NCBI GenBank assembly: GCA_030037645.1
Contig: JASHQI010000186.1
Span: 16,075-80,074, forward strand
From: Xanthobacteraceae bacterium
GTDB lineage: Bacteria > Pseudomonadota > Alphaproteobacteria > Rhizobiales > Xanthobacteraceae
Direction: 5' to 3'
DNA length: 64,000 bases
Shown piece by piece: positions 25,830 to 33,470 of the stretch. The first letter of the stretch is position 1. Every line of letters starts with the position of its first letter. Under the pieces are notes generated by a model that did no database searches, was not told the origin of the DNA, and saw only the letters and a program-made list of their open reading frames with translations. Made by a program: the position numbers and the translations under genes.

Positions 25830-27443
25830 TCACGCCGACAGCTTGCGCGTGAAAGGCAGGAGCCGCGCCCGCGCCAATTCCGACCGTAACGCAGCGACGA
25901 CGCTGTCCCATTCGCCGAACTTCGGCTGTCTGACCAACCGGGCAGTCGGATACCAGGGGCTATCTTGCCGCTCGCGCAACCAACGAAAGTCCGCAGCGAA
26001 GGGCAGCAGCAGAAGCAGCGGCTTGCCCATCGCGCCGGCGAGATGCGCGACTGCGGTGTCGACCGAAATCACCGCATCAAGTTGCGCGACCACGCCGGCA
26101 GTATCGGCAAAGTCATGGAACTGGTTTCCGAGATGAAGCACATTCGTGCATGCTTGCAGTAATGCCGCGTCCTCTTCGCGCACGTCGTGCTGAAGGCTGA
26201 CGAGCGAGGCGTCGGGCAGCTCCAGCAGCGGAGCCAGCGTTGCAAGACGCATCGAACGATTGATGTCGTTGTCGTGCAAACGTCCTCCGGCCCACACGAT
26301 GCCGACAAGCGGCCGCCGCTGCGGCAGGCGCGATCGCCACGCAGCAATGTCGTCGGCAGCGGGCCTGATATAGGGAACGCCGCTAGGGATCGACGCCAGT
26401 TCGGTGCCGAAGGCCAGCGGCAAACTGAGCAGCGGACAGTGGCAATCGAAGCTTGGCAATTCTTGCCCCCGCGCGATGACAGCCGCGACGCCCGGCATGG
26501 GCGACAACAGCCGCACCAGCTCACGCTGGACTTCCACAACAACCTTTTTGGCGCCGCGCGCGGCCAAAAGCGGTGCATAGCGCACGAACTGAATCGTGTC
26601 GCCAGAACCCTGCTCGGCGTGCAGCAGAATGGTCTTGCCGTCGAGCGGCTCTTTGCCCAACCACAGCGGCGCCGTGAACGTCCGGCGCTGCGAAGCCAGC
26701 AGTCCGACTTCCCAGCGCGTCTCGTAACCCTGCCAGCCGGCAGCAAAATCACCCAACGTTAATCGCACGATACTCTCGACAAAACGCGCCTGGGCAAAAC
26801 TCGGACTGCTGACAAGCGCGCGACTCGCACTCATGAGAGCTTCGTGCGGACGATCAAGCCGGCGCAGCGCAACGGCGCGGTTGGTCAAGAGTTGCGCGTT
26901 TTCCGGCGCGATCTTAAGCGCCTTGTCGTAAGCGGCAACTGCCTCGCTCGGACGATTGAGCTTGAGCAACGCGTTGCCGCGGTTGCCGAGCGCATCGAGA
27001 TGGACGGGATCGGTGGCCAGTACGCGTTCGAAAGCGCCAAGCGCCTCGCACGGACGACCAAGCTCCAACAGCGCGACGCCGCGCCGGTTGAGAAGCTCCG
27101 TACTATCCGGTTCGATCCGCAGGCCCGCGTCGTAACTTGCCAGCGCCTCTTTGAATCTTGTCAAAGCATGAAAGACGAGACCCAAGCTTGCAAAACCGTC
27201 AGCACGATCGAGGTCGGTCTTCAAAGCCGCCTGAATGAGCGCGAGCGCCGTGTCCAGGCGCCCGCATCGGTAATGGATCTGCCCGAGACCGTACAACGCA
27301 TCGAAGTTGTCGGATTGATAGCGCAGCACGACGTTGTAGAGCCGTTGGGCTTTTTCGAAATCGGCCTCTTCACGTGCGCGCAGCGCACGCCGCAGCATGC
27401 GCGAGACGTTCGGTTGCAGGCTGTGCGACAGGCCGCTCAACAT
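25830..27443 (-). CDS. TPR-containing glycosyltransferase (paralogue 1)
   Basis: A 537-residue two-part protein. Residues about 15-240 are TPR units (EADFEKAQRLYNVVLRYQSD, RCGRLDTALALIQAALKTD, RPSEAVAAYDKALKIAPENA). Residues about 250-535 are a GT-B type glycosyltransferase of the family-9-like group: TILLHAEQGSGDTIQFVRYA, PLVGIVWAGG, NRSMRLATLAPLLEL and VDTAVAHLAGAMGKPLLLLLP. The start is ATG 27443, or TTG 27458. The same architecture occurs twice more in this window, around the flagellin gene. In Caulobacter the TPR-glycosyltransferase FlmG modifies flagellins, so a role in flagellar glycosylation is a reasonable inference. A CtrA-like box lies upstream. Confidence 0.85.
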   Translation of the reverse strand: MLSGLSHSLQPNVSRMLRRALRAREEADFEKAQRLYNVVLRYQSDNFDALYGLGQIHYRCGRLDTALALIQAALKTDLDRADGFASLGLVFHALTRFKEALASYDAGLRIEPDSTELLNRRGVALLELGRPCEALGAFERVLATDPVHLDALGNRGNALLKLNRPSEAVAAYDKALKIAPENAQLLTNRAVALRRLDRPHEALMSASRALVSSPSFAQARFVESIVRLTLGDFAAGWQGYETRWEVGLLASQRRTFTAPLWLGKEPLDGKTILLHAEQGSGDTIQFVRYAPLLAARGAKKVVVEVQRELVRLLSPMPGVAAVIARGQELPSFDCHCPLLSLPLAFGTELASIPSGVPYIRPAADDIAAWRSRLPQRRPLVGIVWAGGRLHDNDINRSMRLATLAPLLELPDASLVSLQHDVREEDAALLQACTNVLHLGNQFHDFADTAGVVAQLDAVISVDTAVAHLAGAMGKPLLLLLPFAADFRWLRERQDSPWYPTARLVRQPKFGEWDSVVAALRSELARARLLPFTRKLSA

Positions 27444-27504
27444 CGCACCATGAGGCAAGGATGCGTGGCTTCGTCGCGATGCTGGACGCGCCGCCCGTTG
27501 ATCC

Positions 27505-27519
27505 TTAACGGTCGGTAAA
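27505..27519. promoter_or_regulatory. CtrA-type box, one mismatch (TPR-glycosyltransferase 1)
   Basis: TTAACGGTCGGTAAA is TTAA-N7-TAAA, about 60 bases before the start of the leftward gene. The same variant stands before paralogue 3 and fliX. Confidence 0.5.
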
Positions 27520-27587
27520 GCAACAGGGTAAATGAAAGCTTAATAGCGACCGCGACGACGATCGATATCGGGACGGATCTCAAGCGA

Positions 27588-27956
27588 TCAGGACTGCAAT
27601 GCGTCTAGTCGCTTATGCAGGAGCGCAATCTCATGCTCGATCTTCGCCACTCTATCGGCCATGGCGTGTTCCGACCGGCCATGTTCGGTTGCCGGACTTA
27701 AACCGTATTCGGGTCGCCACGTTATGCCGATATTATTGCCTCTTCGCCATCTGACCTGGACCTGAAAGTATTCGTCCTTATGCGGGATGTAGAGCTCAAA
27801 TGCATCCGGGAGCATGACGTTCTCGGAAAATTCGAGACGGCCGCCATTATTGGTGACGTCGCGGACGATACAGTCCATGCTGGACAACCGGTTATTGAAG
27901 TAGATTCGTCCCTTGATGAACGTCTTATGACGAACGGTCGCGCGACGCTCAGTCAT
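27588..27956 (-). CDS. PilZ-domain protein (probable c-di-GMP effector)
   Basis: A 122-residue protein starting MTERRATVRHKTFIKGRI. The arginine motif RRATVR and the second motif DVTNNGGRLEF correspond to RxxxR and (D/N)xSxxG of PilZ domains, with Thr in the place of Ser. A short helical tail (DRVAKIEHEIALLHKRLDAL) may form a coiled coil. PilZ proteins bind cyclic-di-GMP and often slow the flagellar motor or alter polysaccharide synthesis; its position in the flagellar cluster suggests motility control. ATG 27956 is preferred over TTG 27965. Confidence 0.8.
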   Translation of the reverse strand: MTERRATVRHKTFIKGRIYFNNRLSSMDCIVRDVTNNGGRLEFSENVMLPDAFELYIPHKDEYFQVQVRWRRGNNIGITWRPEYGLSPATEHGRSEHAMADRVAKIEHEIALLHKRLDALQS

Positions 27957-28246
27957 CACGATCAAGTCTCAATTTATTGATCCGATGCGGACAACTCCCA
28001 TCATCTGCGCTCGGTGTTGACGGAATGTAACTTGCCTGAAGTCTTGGCAACGCAATAAGTCCCGTAACCGGGGAGATGCAGCAAACACAATGACGCAGAT
28101 CAAGATGCACTGCGGACCGTGCAGCGGCGGTTTACAAAGACTGAAATTCGATATCGAGAACAGTCGCTGCCGCGCTTCGCGCACCGACAAATCAACGGAA
28201 AATCAGCGTCCGCCGCCACCGTCGAAAACAGAAAAATTCGGATCGC
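27957..28246. other. Intergenic gap upstream of the PilZ gene
   Basis: A 290-base gap. A small hairpin TTGCC-TGAAGTCT-TGGCAA is present near 28033. No CtrA or sigma-54 site and no convincing small gene was recognised. Confidence 0.4.
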
Positions 28247-28723
28247 TCAATCGTCCCGGTACACCCGCTCGCGGCGTTCATGACGTTCCTGTGCCTCGAT
28301 CGAAAGCGTGGCGATCGGTCGCGCTTCAAGCCGCTTGATCGCAATCGGCTCTCCGGTCTCTTCACAATAGCCGTAGGTGCCGTCTTCGATGCGCTGCAAC
28401 GCCGCGTCTATCTTGGCGATCAGCTTGCGCTGGCGGTCGCGGGCTCGCAATTCGATGGCCCGGTCGGTTTCGGAGGATGCGCGATCGGCAAGGTCGGGGT
28501 GGTTCTGGCTTTCGTCTTGGAGATGCTGGAGCGTCTCCTTAGCCTCTTTGAGGATGTCCTCCCGCCAGTTCAGTAGTTTGAGGCGGAAATACTCCCGCTG
28601 GCGCTCATTCATGAACGGCTCTTTGTCCGTGGGACGATAGAACCGTTCCATCGGCAGAACGGCTTTACCGTTCTTATCGGACTTGCCGTCGGATCGACCG
28701 TTTCGACTTCTTACCAACTGCAT
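28247..28723 (-). CDS. dksA: DksA-family RNA polymerase-binding protein without complete zinc finger
   Basis: A 158-residue protein. The coiled-coil arms (FMNERQREYFRLKLLNWREDILKEAKETL...ETDRAIELRARDRQRKLIAKIDAALQRIEDGTYGYC) carry the DksA tip region SSETDRA. The globular end reads YCEETGEPIAIKRLEARPIATLSIEAQERHE: only the first of the four zinc cysteines (C-x2-C ... C-x2-C) is kept; the others are Thr, Ser and Ala. Such cysteine-poor DksA versions are known in alphaproteobacteria. DksA binds the secondary channel of RNA polymerase and works with ppGpp. ATG 28723 has GGAG upstream; GTG 28732 is an alternative. Confidence 0.9.
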   Translation of the reverse strand: MQLVRSRNGRSDGKSDKNGKAVLPMERFYRPTDKEPFMNERQREYFRLKLLNWREDILKEAKETLQHLQDESQNHPDLADRASSETDRAIELRARDRQRKLIAKIDAALQRIEDGTYGYCEETGEPIAIKRLEARPIATLSIEAQERHERRERVYRDD

Positions 28724-28894
28724 GTCCCTCACTCCGCACGCGACCGGTACGGGGTCCTCCCTCGAGGCTGGCCTATATATCCAGGGTCCATGACAGAGAC
28801 AATAAAGATCATACCACCGCCTCGCGTAAAATGTGGCGGCAGCCGCGGTTGCTCCCCGCCGCCCTGCCCGCTTAGCTCGGCTTTCTAGGGAAAT

Positions 28895-29305
28895 TCAGCT
28901 TATTCCGGCCTTCGCGAGCTCGACTTCGACTCGGAGCTCGATCTCGGCCAAAACTTGGTCGAGCTTGTCGTCGCCGGAGCCATCCTTAAGGTCGGCAGTC
29001 ACAGACTTCAGCCGCAGCATCGTCGCCTGATCGAGGCTGCCGGCGAGCAGCCCGAGCTTGAGCTCGTCCAGCGCATCCAGCGCCCGCCGGCCGTGCTTGA
29101 CTGCCCGGCGACGGCGTTCGGTCGGATCTTCGATCCCCTGCAGCGCGATCAGCGCGTCAATGCCGCCAACCGTTCGTAACGCGATAGCCGCGCTTTGCGC
29201 ATGCGGGGCGTCCGCTTCCGAGACCGTGAAGGTGCCAGCGGCGGAACGCCGGACAACCGATGGTGCGGAGGCGACTGCAGTGCCGTTCGGAGCGTAAACG
29301 CGCAT
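28895..29305 (-). CDS. fliX: Flagellar assembly regulator FliX
   Basis: A 136-residue protein starting MRVYAPNGTAVASAPSVVRR, with FTVSEADAP, IDALIALQGIEDPTERRRRAVKHGRRALDALDELKLGLL and a helical C-terminus. This is the FliX pattern. In Caulobacter FliX couples completion of the early flagellar structure to the sigma-54 activator FlbD. It is divergent from flgI, as in Caulobacter, and has a CtrA-like box in its promoter. The start at 29305 is preferred to 29356 because it matches the family N-terminus. Confidence 0.9.
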   Translation of the reverse strand: MRVYAPNGTAVASAPSVVRRSAAGTFTVSEADAPHAQSAAIALRTVGGIDALIALQGIEDPTERRRRAVKHGRRALDALDELKLGLLAGSLDQATMLRLKSVTADLKDGSGDDKLDQVLAEIELRVEVELAKAGIS

Positions 29306-29328
29306 ACTCAGAAGGTGTCCGGTTATGG

Positions 29329-29343
29329 TTAATGTGTGGTAAA
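29329..29343. promoter_or_regulatory. CtrA-type box, one mismatch (fliX)
   Basis: TTAATGTGTGGTAAA is TTAA-N7-TAAA, 24 bases upstream of the fliX ATG. fliX is a CtrA-controlled gene in Caulobacter. Confidence 0.55.
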
Positions 29344-29458
29344 AGAGTGCCGGCAATAATTGCCCAAGCCGGCAAGGGCTGCTCGCCCAAGCATTCCAGG
29401 CATTCCCACCATCAGATAAATTATCTTTTTATTTCAATAGCTTATTGCGGCGCCCCAC

Positions 29459-29474
29459 TGGCACGCAACTGGCA
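29459..29474 (+). promoter_or_regulatory. Sigma-54 promoter of flgI operon
   Basis: TGGCACGCAACTGGCA: -24 GG at 29460-29461, -12 GC at 29472-29473, ten bases between, one mismatch to TGGCACG-N4-TTGCA. Start of transcription expected near 29485, about 25 bases before the flgI ATG. The AT-rich stretch just upstream (29415-29447) could help DNA bending. Confidence 0.8.
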
Positions 29475-29509
29475 TCGGTCTTGGCGTCCGACCTCTTGGG
29501 GAGCAAGAG

Positions 29510-30619
29510 ATGAAAGGGACGGTCAAAACCGCGCTTGCTGCGCTGGTGGTTCTCGGCTTTGCCGTCTCACCGGCGGCAGCGATGTCGCGCATCAAGGATC
29601 TCGCCAATATCGAGGGTATCCGACAGAATCAACTGCTCGGCTACGGCCTCGTTGTCGGCCTCAACGGGACCGGCGACACACTCAACAATACGCCATTCAC
29701 CAAGCAATCCCTGCAGGCCATGTTGGAACGCCTCGGCGTCAACGTCCGTGGCCAGCAGATCCGTACCGGAAACGTGGCCGCCGTCATGGTCACGGCCAAT
29801 CTGCCGCCTTTCGCCACCCAAGGCACCCGGATCGATGTCACCGCCTCGGCGCTGGGCGATGCCAAGAGCCTTCAAGGGGGCACCCTGCTGGTGACCCCGC
29901 TCCTCGGCGCCGATGGCAACGTCTACGCCGTTGCTCAGGGCTCGCTCGCCATCGGCGGCTTCGAGGCCGAGGGCGAGGCGGCGAAGATCACGCGTGGCGT
30001 CCCGACCGTCGGACGCCTGCCGAACGGCGCCATCATCGAACGCGAACTCGATTTCTCGCTGGATTCGCTCAATCAACTGCGGCTCGCCTTGCGTAATCCA
30101 GACCTCACCACGGCCAAGCGTATCGCCGTTGCAATCAATGACTACATGGGTGGGCCGATTGCCGAGCCGCTCGATCCTTCGACCGTCCAACTCACGCTGC
30201 CGAAGAAACCTCCGGAAAACGTCGTGGAGCTGCTTACCAACATCGAGCAATTGCAAGTCGAACCGGACAACGCGGCTAAAATCGTTATTGACGAGCGGTC
30301 GGGAGTCATCGTCATCGGGCGCGATGTGCGGGTTTCGACTGTTGCGGTCGCCCAAGGCAATCTGACGGTAACAATTTCGGAATCGCCGCAAGTGAGCCAA
30401 CCGGCCGCCCTTTCGAGGGGCAGTACCATCGTGGTTCCGCGCACTCAGGTCGGCGTCCAGGAGGAAGGCAAGGGCTTAGCCGTCGTCCAGGAAGGCGTTT
30501 CTCTACAACAGATCGTCGACGGCCTTAATGCGCTCGGCATCGGGCCGCGCGACCTGATTGTGATCCTCCAGGCGATTAAGGCAGCCGGCGCCATCCAGGC
30601 AGACATCGAGGTGATGTAA
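29510..30619 (+). CDS. flgI: P-ring protein FlgI
   Basis: A 369-residue exported protein (signal peptide ends near AAAMS). Family motifs are very clear: RIKDLANIEGIRQNQLLGYGLVVGLNGTGD, PFTKQSLQAMLERLGV, VAAVMVTANLPPFATQGTRIDVTASALGDAKSLQGGTLL, and the C-terminal LQQIVDGLNALGIGPRDLIVILQAIKAAGA. FlgI forms the periplasmic P ring around the rod. Preceded by GGGGAGCAAGAG and a sigma-54 promoter; its stop overlaps the ATG of the next gene (TAATG). Confidence 0.97.
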   Translation: MKGTVKTALAALVVLGFAVSPAAAMSRIKDLANIEGIRQNQLLGYGLVVGLNGTGDTLNNTPFTKQSLQAMLERLGVNVRGQQIRTGNVAAVMVTANLPPFATQGTRIDVTASALGDAKSLQGGTLLVTPLLGADGNVYAVAQGSLAIGGFEAEGEAAKITRGVPTVGRLPNGAIIERELDFSLDSLNQLRLALRNPDLTTAKRIAVAINDYMGGPIAEPLDPSTVQLTLPKKPPENVVELLTNIEQLQVEPDNAAKIVIDERSGVIVIGRDVRVSTVAVAQGNLTVTISESPQVSQPAALSRGSTIVVPRTQVGVQEEGKGLAVVQEGVSLQQIVDGLNALGIGPRDLIVILQAIKAAGAIQADIEVM

Positions 30620-30957
30620 TGACAGCAGGCATAATGCCAAACAGCGCGGACCTTTCCGCGTCGCTTTCCTCAATCGGCGACGCCGCAAATGCGCAAGCGC
30701 AGTCGGCGCTGAAGATCAAGGGTAAGACAAAGGCTGCCGCGCACGAATTCGAGGCGATGTTTCTCGGCAATATGTTCCAGCAACTGCTCACCGGCGTCGA
30801 CGGTGACGGGCCGTTCGGCGGTAGTGGCGCCTTGAAGGTCTGGCGCTCCTTCATGATCGATCAGTATGCCAAGACGTTCGCGCAAAACGGCGGCGTCGGC
30901 ATTGCCAGCCACGTCTACAACGAATTGCTGAAGCAACAAGGATTGACCGCATCATGA
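30619..30957 (+). CDS. Rod-binding protein (FlgJ N-terminal domain / Caulobacter CheL type)
   Basis: A 112-residue protein with the rod-binding domain AHEFEAMFLGNMFQQLLTGVDGDGPFGG...FMIDQYAKTFAQNGGVGIASHVYNELL. It corresponds to the N-terminal half of enterobacterial FlgJ, the rod cap, and lacks the muramidase half, as usual in alphaproteobacteria. In Caulobacter the protein next to FlgI is called CheL. Coupled to flgI (TAATG) and to the next gene (ATGA overlap). Confidence 0.9.
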   Translation: MTAGIMPNSADLSASLSSIGDAANAQAQSALKIKGKTKAAAHEFEAMFLGNMFQQLLTGVDGDGPFGGSGALKVWRSFMIDQYAKTFAQNGGVGIASHVYNELLKQQGLTAS

Positions 30958-31406
30958 GCCCCATCACGACACCTGCAGACGCAGAGCGGGCGATCGACGA
31001 CATGACGACGTTGATCGCCAAGCTTTCCATCATCCTTGAGCAGGAAGCGGATTTGATCCGGGCCGGCCGAGTGAAGCGGGCCACCGAGCTCAGTCCGGCA
31101 AAGTCGCAACTCGCAAATGCGCTGTTCACATCCGGCGAAAAGCTGAAGGCGAACGCGAAATTTCTGTTGAAATCGGTTCCGACACACTGCGCGACGCTGC
31201 GGCAGGCGCAAGAAGCGTTCCGCGCCATACTGCAAAAGAATATGGTCTTGTTGGCCACGACGCATGCGATATCCGAATCGATCGTGCGGCGGCTTTCCGG
31301 AGATCTTGCCCGCAAAGCTTCGCCGCAAGTCTACGGCGCATCCGGGCGCACCACAGCACCAAACCTGAAGTACAGCCGGCCGCTCGCAGTCAGCCGCACG
31401 CTGTAG
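30954..31406 (+). CDS. FlgN/FlbY-like flagellar protein
   Basis: A 150-residue, mainly helical protein (AERAIDDMTTLIAKLSIILEQEADLIRAGRVKRATELSPAKSQLANAL). Size, helical character and the 'LIRAG...A..L...K..L' pattern fit the FlgN export-chaperone type, which carries hook-filament junction proteins FlgK and FlgL to the export gate. In Caulobacter the gene after flgI-cheL is flbY, so this is the positional equivalent. ATGA overlap with the gene before. Family assignment is moderate. Confidence 0.7.
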   Translation: MSPITTPADAERAIDDMTTLIAKLSIILEQEADLIRAGRVKRATELSPAKSQLANALFTSGEKLKANAKFLLKSVPTHCATLRQAQEAFRAILQKNMVLLATTHAISESIVRRLSGDLARKASPQVYGASGRTTAPNLKYSRPLAVSRTL

Positions 31407-31417
31407 CTGGTGCCTGC

Positions 31418-33373
31418 TTGAAGAAATCAAGATTTCACCTGAGTGGAGCGCCAAAGCAGTTTGGGCAGCCGCAACGGCCGAGCATATCGCCGCTGGCATC
31501 CTCATTTGCCGAAGCCTTGGCGCGACATCAAGCCGGCCGATTGGCGGATGCGGAACGGATTTATAATCAAATCCTTGCAACACGCCCCGATCATTTTGAC
31601 GCCCGGCATTTGCTGGGCGTCGCTTTTTTACAGCGCGGCAATCATTCGGAGGCCCTTCGGCAAATTGATCTCGCGCTGAGGAAGAATGCCAACAATGCTC
31701 CTGCCCTCAACAATCGCGGTGTGGCGCTCCAGGAGCTGAAGAGGCCCGAGGAGGCGCTGGCAAGCTTCGACCGCGCGCTTGCTTTGCGGCCGGACTATGT
31801 CGAGGCGCACTGCAATCGAGCCAATACGTTGAAGGAGCTAAAGCGTTTCGTCCAGGCACTGGCAAGCTACGACCGCGCGCTCGCTTTGCGGCCGGACTAC
31901 GCTGAGGCGCACTCCAATCGTGGGGCCACGCTGCACGAGCAGAAGCGGTTCGAAGAGTCGCTGTCGAGCTGCGACCGCGCCCTCATGCTGCGGCCTAACT
32001 ACCCCGAGGCGCACTGCAATCGAGCCAATGCCCTGCATGGCCTGAAGCGTTTCGAGGAAGCCCTGTCGGCCTACGATCGCGCAATTGCGCTGCGGCCAGA
32101 CTACGTCGAGGCGCATTCAAACCGGGGCAGCACCCTCTACGAGCTGTATCGGTTCGACGAAGCATTGGCGAGTTACGATCGCGCACTCACGTTACGACCG
32201 GATTTCGCCGAGGCGCATTCCAATCGCGGCAACTCCTTGCAAGAGCTGAGGCGGTTCGATGAGGCACTGCAAAACTACGACCGCGCGATCGCGCTGCGAC
32301 CAGACTTTGCCGCGGCACACTCCAATCGGGGCAGCGCTTTGAGGGAGCTAAATCGGTACGCGGAGGCGCTCGCGTGCTTTGACCGTGCGCTTGCGCTGCA
32401 GCCGGGCTTTGCCGATGCACATTTCAATGCAGCACTGTGCCGAATGCTGAACGGCGATCTTCGGCCCGGCTGGGACGAATACGAATGGAGATGGGAAACC
32501 GATCAACTGAAGGGCGAAAAGCGAAATTTCGCACAACCGCAATGGACCGGGTCGAATGAGATCGAGGGCAAAACCATTCTTCTCCACGCGGAGCAGGGTC
32601 TTGGCGACACGATCCAGTTTTGCCGCTACGTCCGGCAGGTCGCCGAGCGCGCCGAGCGCGTGATTCTGGAAGTCCAGAAGCCGCTGCAGGAGCTGCTGGG
32701 CACGTTGCCGGGCGCCACACAAGTCATATCAAGAGGCGACCCACTGCCCGATTTCGATATGCATTGTCCATTGCTGAGCCTGCCGTTGGCCTTCGCGACA
32801 CAGCTAGAGACGATCCCGGCGGTCACGCCGTACCTCGTGGTAGTCGAGACCAAGAGGAATGTATGGGACCATCGTCTCGGCAAGCGCGAAAAGCCCAGAG
32901 TCGGCTTGGTATGGGCGGGTGATCCGCGGAAGCGGCTGCCTAACGCAAATCGGATCGACCGCCAGCGAAGTATCGAATTTGATCGGCTGGCGCCGCTTTT
33001 TGAGGTCACCGAATGCGAATTCTACAGCCTGCAGAAGGGCGACCATGCTGTCGCTCAACTGCAGCGAAGTCCTCTGCGTGATCGTGTGATCGACTGGAGC
33101 AAAGACTTCCACGACTTTTCGGATACGGCCGCGCTGATCGATAATTTGGACTTGGTCATTGCCGTGGACACGTCCGTGGCGCATCTCGCCGGCGCGCTTG
33201 GCAAGCCGCTTTGGCTGCTTAACCGTTACAACACCTGTTGGCGCTGGCTGCTCGATCGCACCGACAGCCCATGGTATCCGACTGCGCGCTTGTTTCGGCA
33301 GGATGAAACGCGGGAATGGGATCAGGTCATCGCGCGTGTCGCACTCGCATTGCAGGATCACGTTCGTGGATGA
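31418..33373 (+). CDS. TPR-containing glycosyltransferase (paralogue 2)
   Basis: A 651-residue protein. Residues about 35-340 are TPR units, most of them near-identical 34-residue repeats (NRG..L.ELKRFEEALA.YDRALALRPDYVEAH). Residues about 350-645 form the GT-B/GT9-like domain: TILLHAEQGLGDTIQFCRYV, PRVGLVWAGDPRK, RSIEFDRLAPLF, DLVIAVDTSVAHLAGALGKPLWLL. It begins with TTG (or an unrecognised start) 11 bases after the FlgN-like gene, with no in-frame ATG nearby, and lies in the same direction, so it is probably read from the flgI promoter. This placement ties it to flagellar assembly. TPRs may bind the acceptor protein, as shown for FlmG of Caulobacter. Confidence 0.85.
   Translation: MKKSRFHLSGAPKQFGQPQRPSISPLASSFAEALARHQAGRLADAERIYNQILATRPDHFDARHLLGVAFLQRGNHSEALRQIDLALRKNANNAPALNNRGVALQELKRPEEALASFDRALALRPDYVEAHCNRANTLKELKRFVQALASYDRALALRPDYAEAHSNRGATLHEQKRFEESLSSCDRALMLRPNYPEAHCNRANALHGLKRFEEALSAYDRAIALRPDYVEAHSNRGSTLYELYRFDEALASYDRALTLRPDFAEAHSNRGNSLQELRRFDEALQNYDRAIALRPDFAAAHSNRGSALRELNRYAEALACFDRALALQPGFADAHFNAALCRMLNGDLRPGWDEYEWRWETDQLKGEKRNFAQPQWTGSNEIEGKTILLHAEQGLGDTIQFCRYVRQVAERAERVILEVQKPLQELLGTLPGATQVISRGDPLPDFDMHCPLLSLPLAFATQLETIPAVTPYLVVVETKRNVWDHRLGKREKPRVGLVWAGDPRKRLPNANRIDRQRSIEFDRLAPLFEVTECEFYSLQKGDHAVAQLQRSPLRDRVIDWSKDFHDFSDTAALIDNLDLVIAVDTSVAHLAGALGKPLWLLNRYNTCWRWLLDRTDSPWYPTARLFRQDETREWDQVIARVALALQDHVRG
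31712..32425 (+). repeat. Seven tandem 102-base repeats coding TPR units
   Basis: Units start at 31712, 31814, 31916, 32018, 32120, 32222 and 32324, each one TPR of 34 residues. DNA identity between units is high (for example gaccgcgc, gcgctgcgaccagac, gaggcgca recur), so copy number could change by recombination. Confidence 0.85.
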
Positions 33374-33428
33374 TCCCCAAAAATCCGCAACGCACCGCAT
33401 TCGCACTTAAACTCGGTGGCGCGAGATT

Positions 33429-33453
33429 CGATACCGGGAACCGATCGGTATCG
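33429..33453. terminator. Hairpin between two convergent glycosyltransferase genes
   Basis: CGATACCG (33429-33436) and CGGTATCG (33446-33453) form an 8-bp stem in the 97-base gap between the convergent genes. No clear T-run follows on either strand, so it is a weak terminator candidate. Confidence 0.4.
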
Positions 33454-33470
33454 ATTCTGCCGCCGCGCTC

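Noticed and set aside
28090..28338. 82-residue frame on the + strand after dksA
   Set aside because: Overlaps the dksA 3' end on the other strand and has no recognisable domain or good ribosome site.
31712..32425. Possible CRISPR or satellite array
   Set aside because: The regular 102-base period equals one 34-residue TPR and the frame is fully open, so it is coding repeat, not an array with spacers.
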